A stretch of 38,012 nucleotides of DNA from Chitinophagaceae bacterium. Lineage in GTDB: Bacteria; Bacteroidota; Bacteroidia; Chitinophagales; Chitinophagaceae. A model generated the notes under the pieces. The model saw nothing but the letters and a program-made list of their open reading frames with translations, was not told the DNA's origin and ran no database searches. Location of the stretch: contig JAICXX010000041.1 of assembly GCA_025934485.1 (NCBI GenBank), positions 1 to 38,012 of the forward strand, written 5' to 3'. This document shows positions 38,012-38,012 of this stretch, piece by piece (the first letter of the stretch is position 1; the number at the start of each line of letters is the position of its first letter). Position numbers and translations under genes: made by a program.

Positions 38012-38012
38012 A

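Noticed and set aside
1..38012. tRNA, rRNA, transposase, integrase, phage or toxin-antitoxin genes
   Set aside because: None was recognised by reading gaps and protein motifs on both strands.

Overview
The window reads as a chromosomal segment of a Bacteroidota bacterium, most likely of the family Chitinophagaceae. Lines of evidence are two secreted proteins with type IX secretion (T9SS) C-terminal sorting domains, a GldC gliding protein, DUF6089, DUF4290 and DUF2911 family proteins, the conserved order CBS-nadK-DUF6089 and DUF4290-murA, a fatty-acid hydroxylase of the sphingolipid type, and many promoters with the Bacteroidota -7 element TAnnTTTG. Base composition is roughly half GC by eye. 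No tRNA, rRNA, transposase, integrase, phage gene or CRISPR array was seen, so this looks like ordinary vertically inherited chromosome.

Layout. 1-132: the end of a GC-rich repeat array. 130-5759 (minus strand): seven co-directional genes, read as glycosyltransferase, gldC, YqeY-like, alpha/beta hydrolase, CBS/ACT-like protein, NAD kinase and DUF6089 barrel protein. 6046-13718 (plus): a T9SS cargo protein, the DUF4290-murA-gmk operon (peptidoglycan precursor and GMP kinase), a CNNM/HlyC-type membrane protein and a large glycine-rich T9SS cargo. 13736-15871 (minus): TPR protein, deoxyhypusine-synthase-like enzyme, and a small secreted PepSY-like protein. 16234-19284 (plus): ACP phosphodiesterase, DUF2911 protein and asparagine synthetase, followed by a convergent second PepSY-like protein. 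20032-22476 (plus): trans-sulfuration PLP enzyme, TIGR02757 protein and a small conserved protein. 22525-24511 (minus): fatty acid hydroxylase and a secreted serine beta-lactamase-like hydrolase. 24538-28611 (plus): fumarylacetoacetate-hydrolase-family enzyme, flavin reductase family protein, lysyl-tRNA synthetase and a DoxX-like membrane protein. 28756-29580 (minus): an SDR oxidoreductase. 29581-30177: the largest gap, with a candidate promoter, an AATCC-rich stretch and a strong terminator, proposed as a non-coding RNA gene. 30178-34876 (minus): a complete TetR-controlled tripartite drug-efflux operon (tetR, tolC-like, emrA-like, emrB-like) with a double operator in its promoter. 35018-38011 (minus): aldo/keto reductase, then LON-domain protein, type III pantothenate kinase and LptC.

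The points most worth checking are the candidate ncRNA at 29713-30060, MurA with Asp in place of the fosfomycin-target Cys, a CoaX lacking the expected catalytic Asp, the double operator of the efflux operon, a ggctaa-N5-ggccttcggcc element shared between the window start and a family-atypical insert in a coding gene, and a set of promoters whose -7 element lies only 4-7 nt from the start codon, suggesting leaderless mRNAs. I found no clear multi-gene defence or biosynthetic system that would be new.
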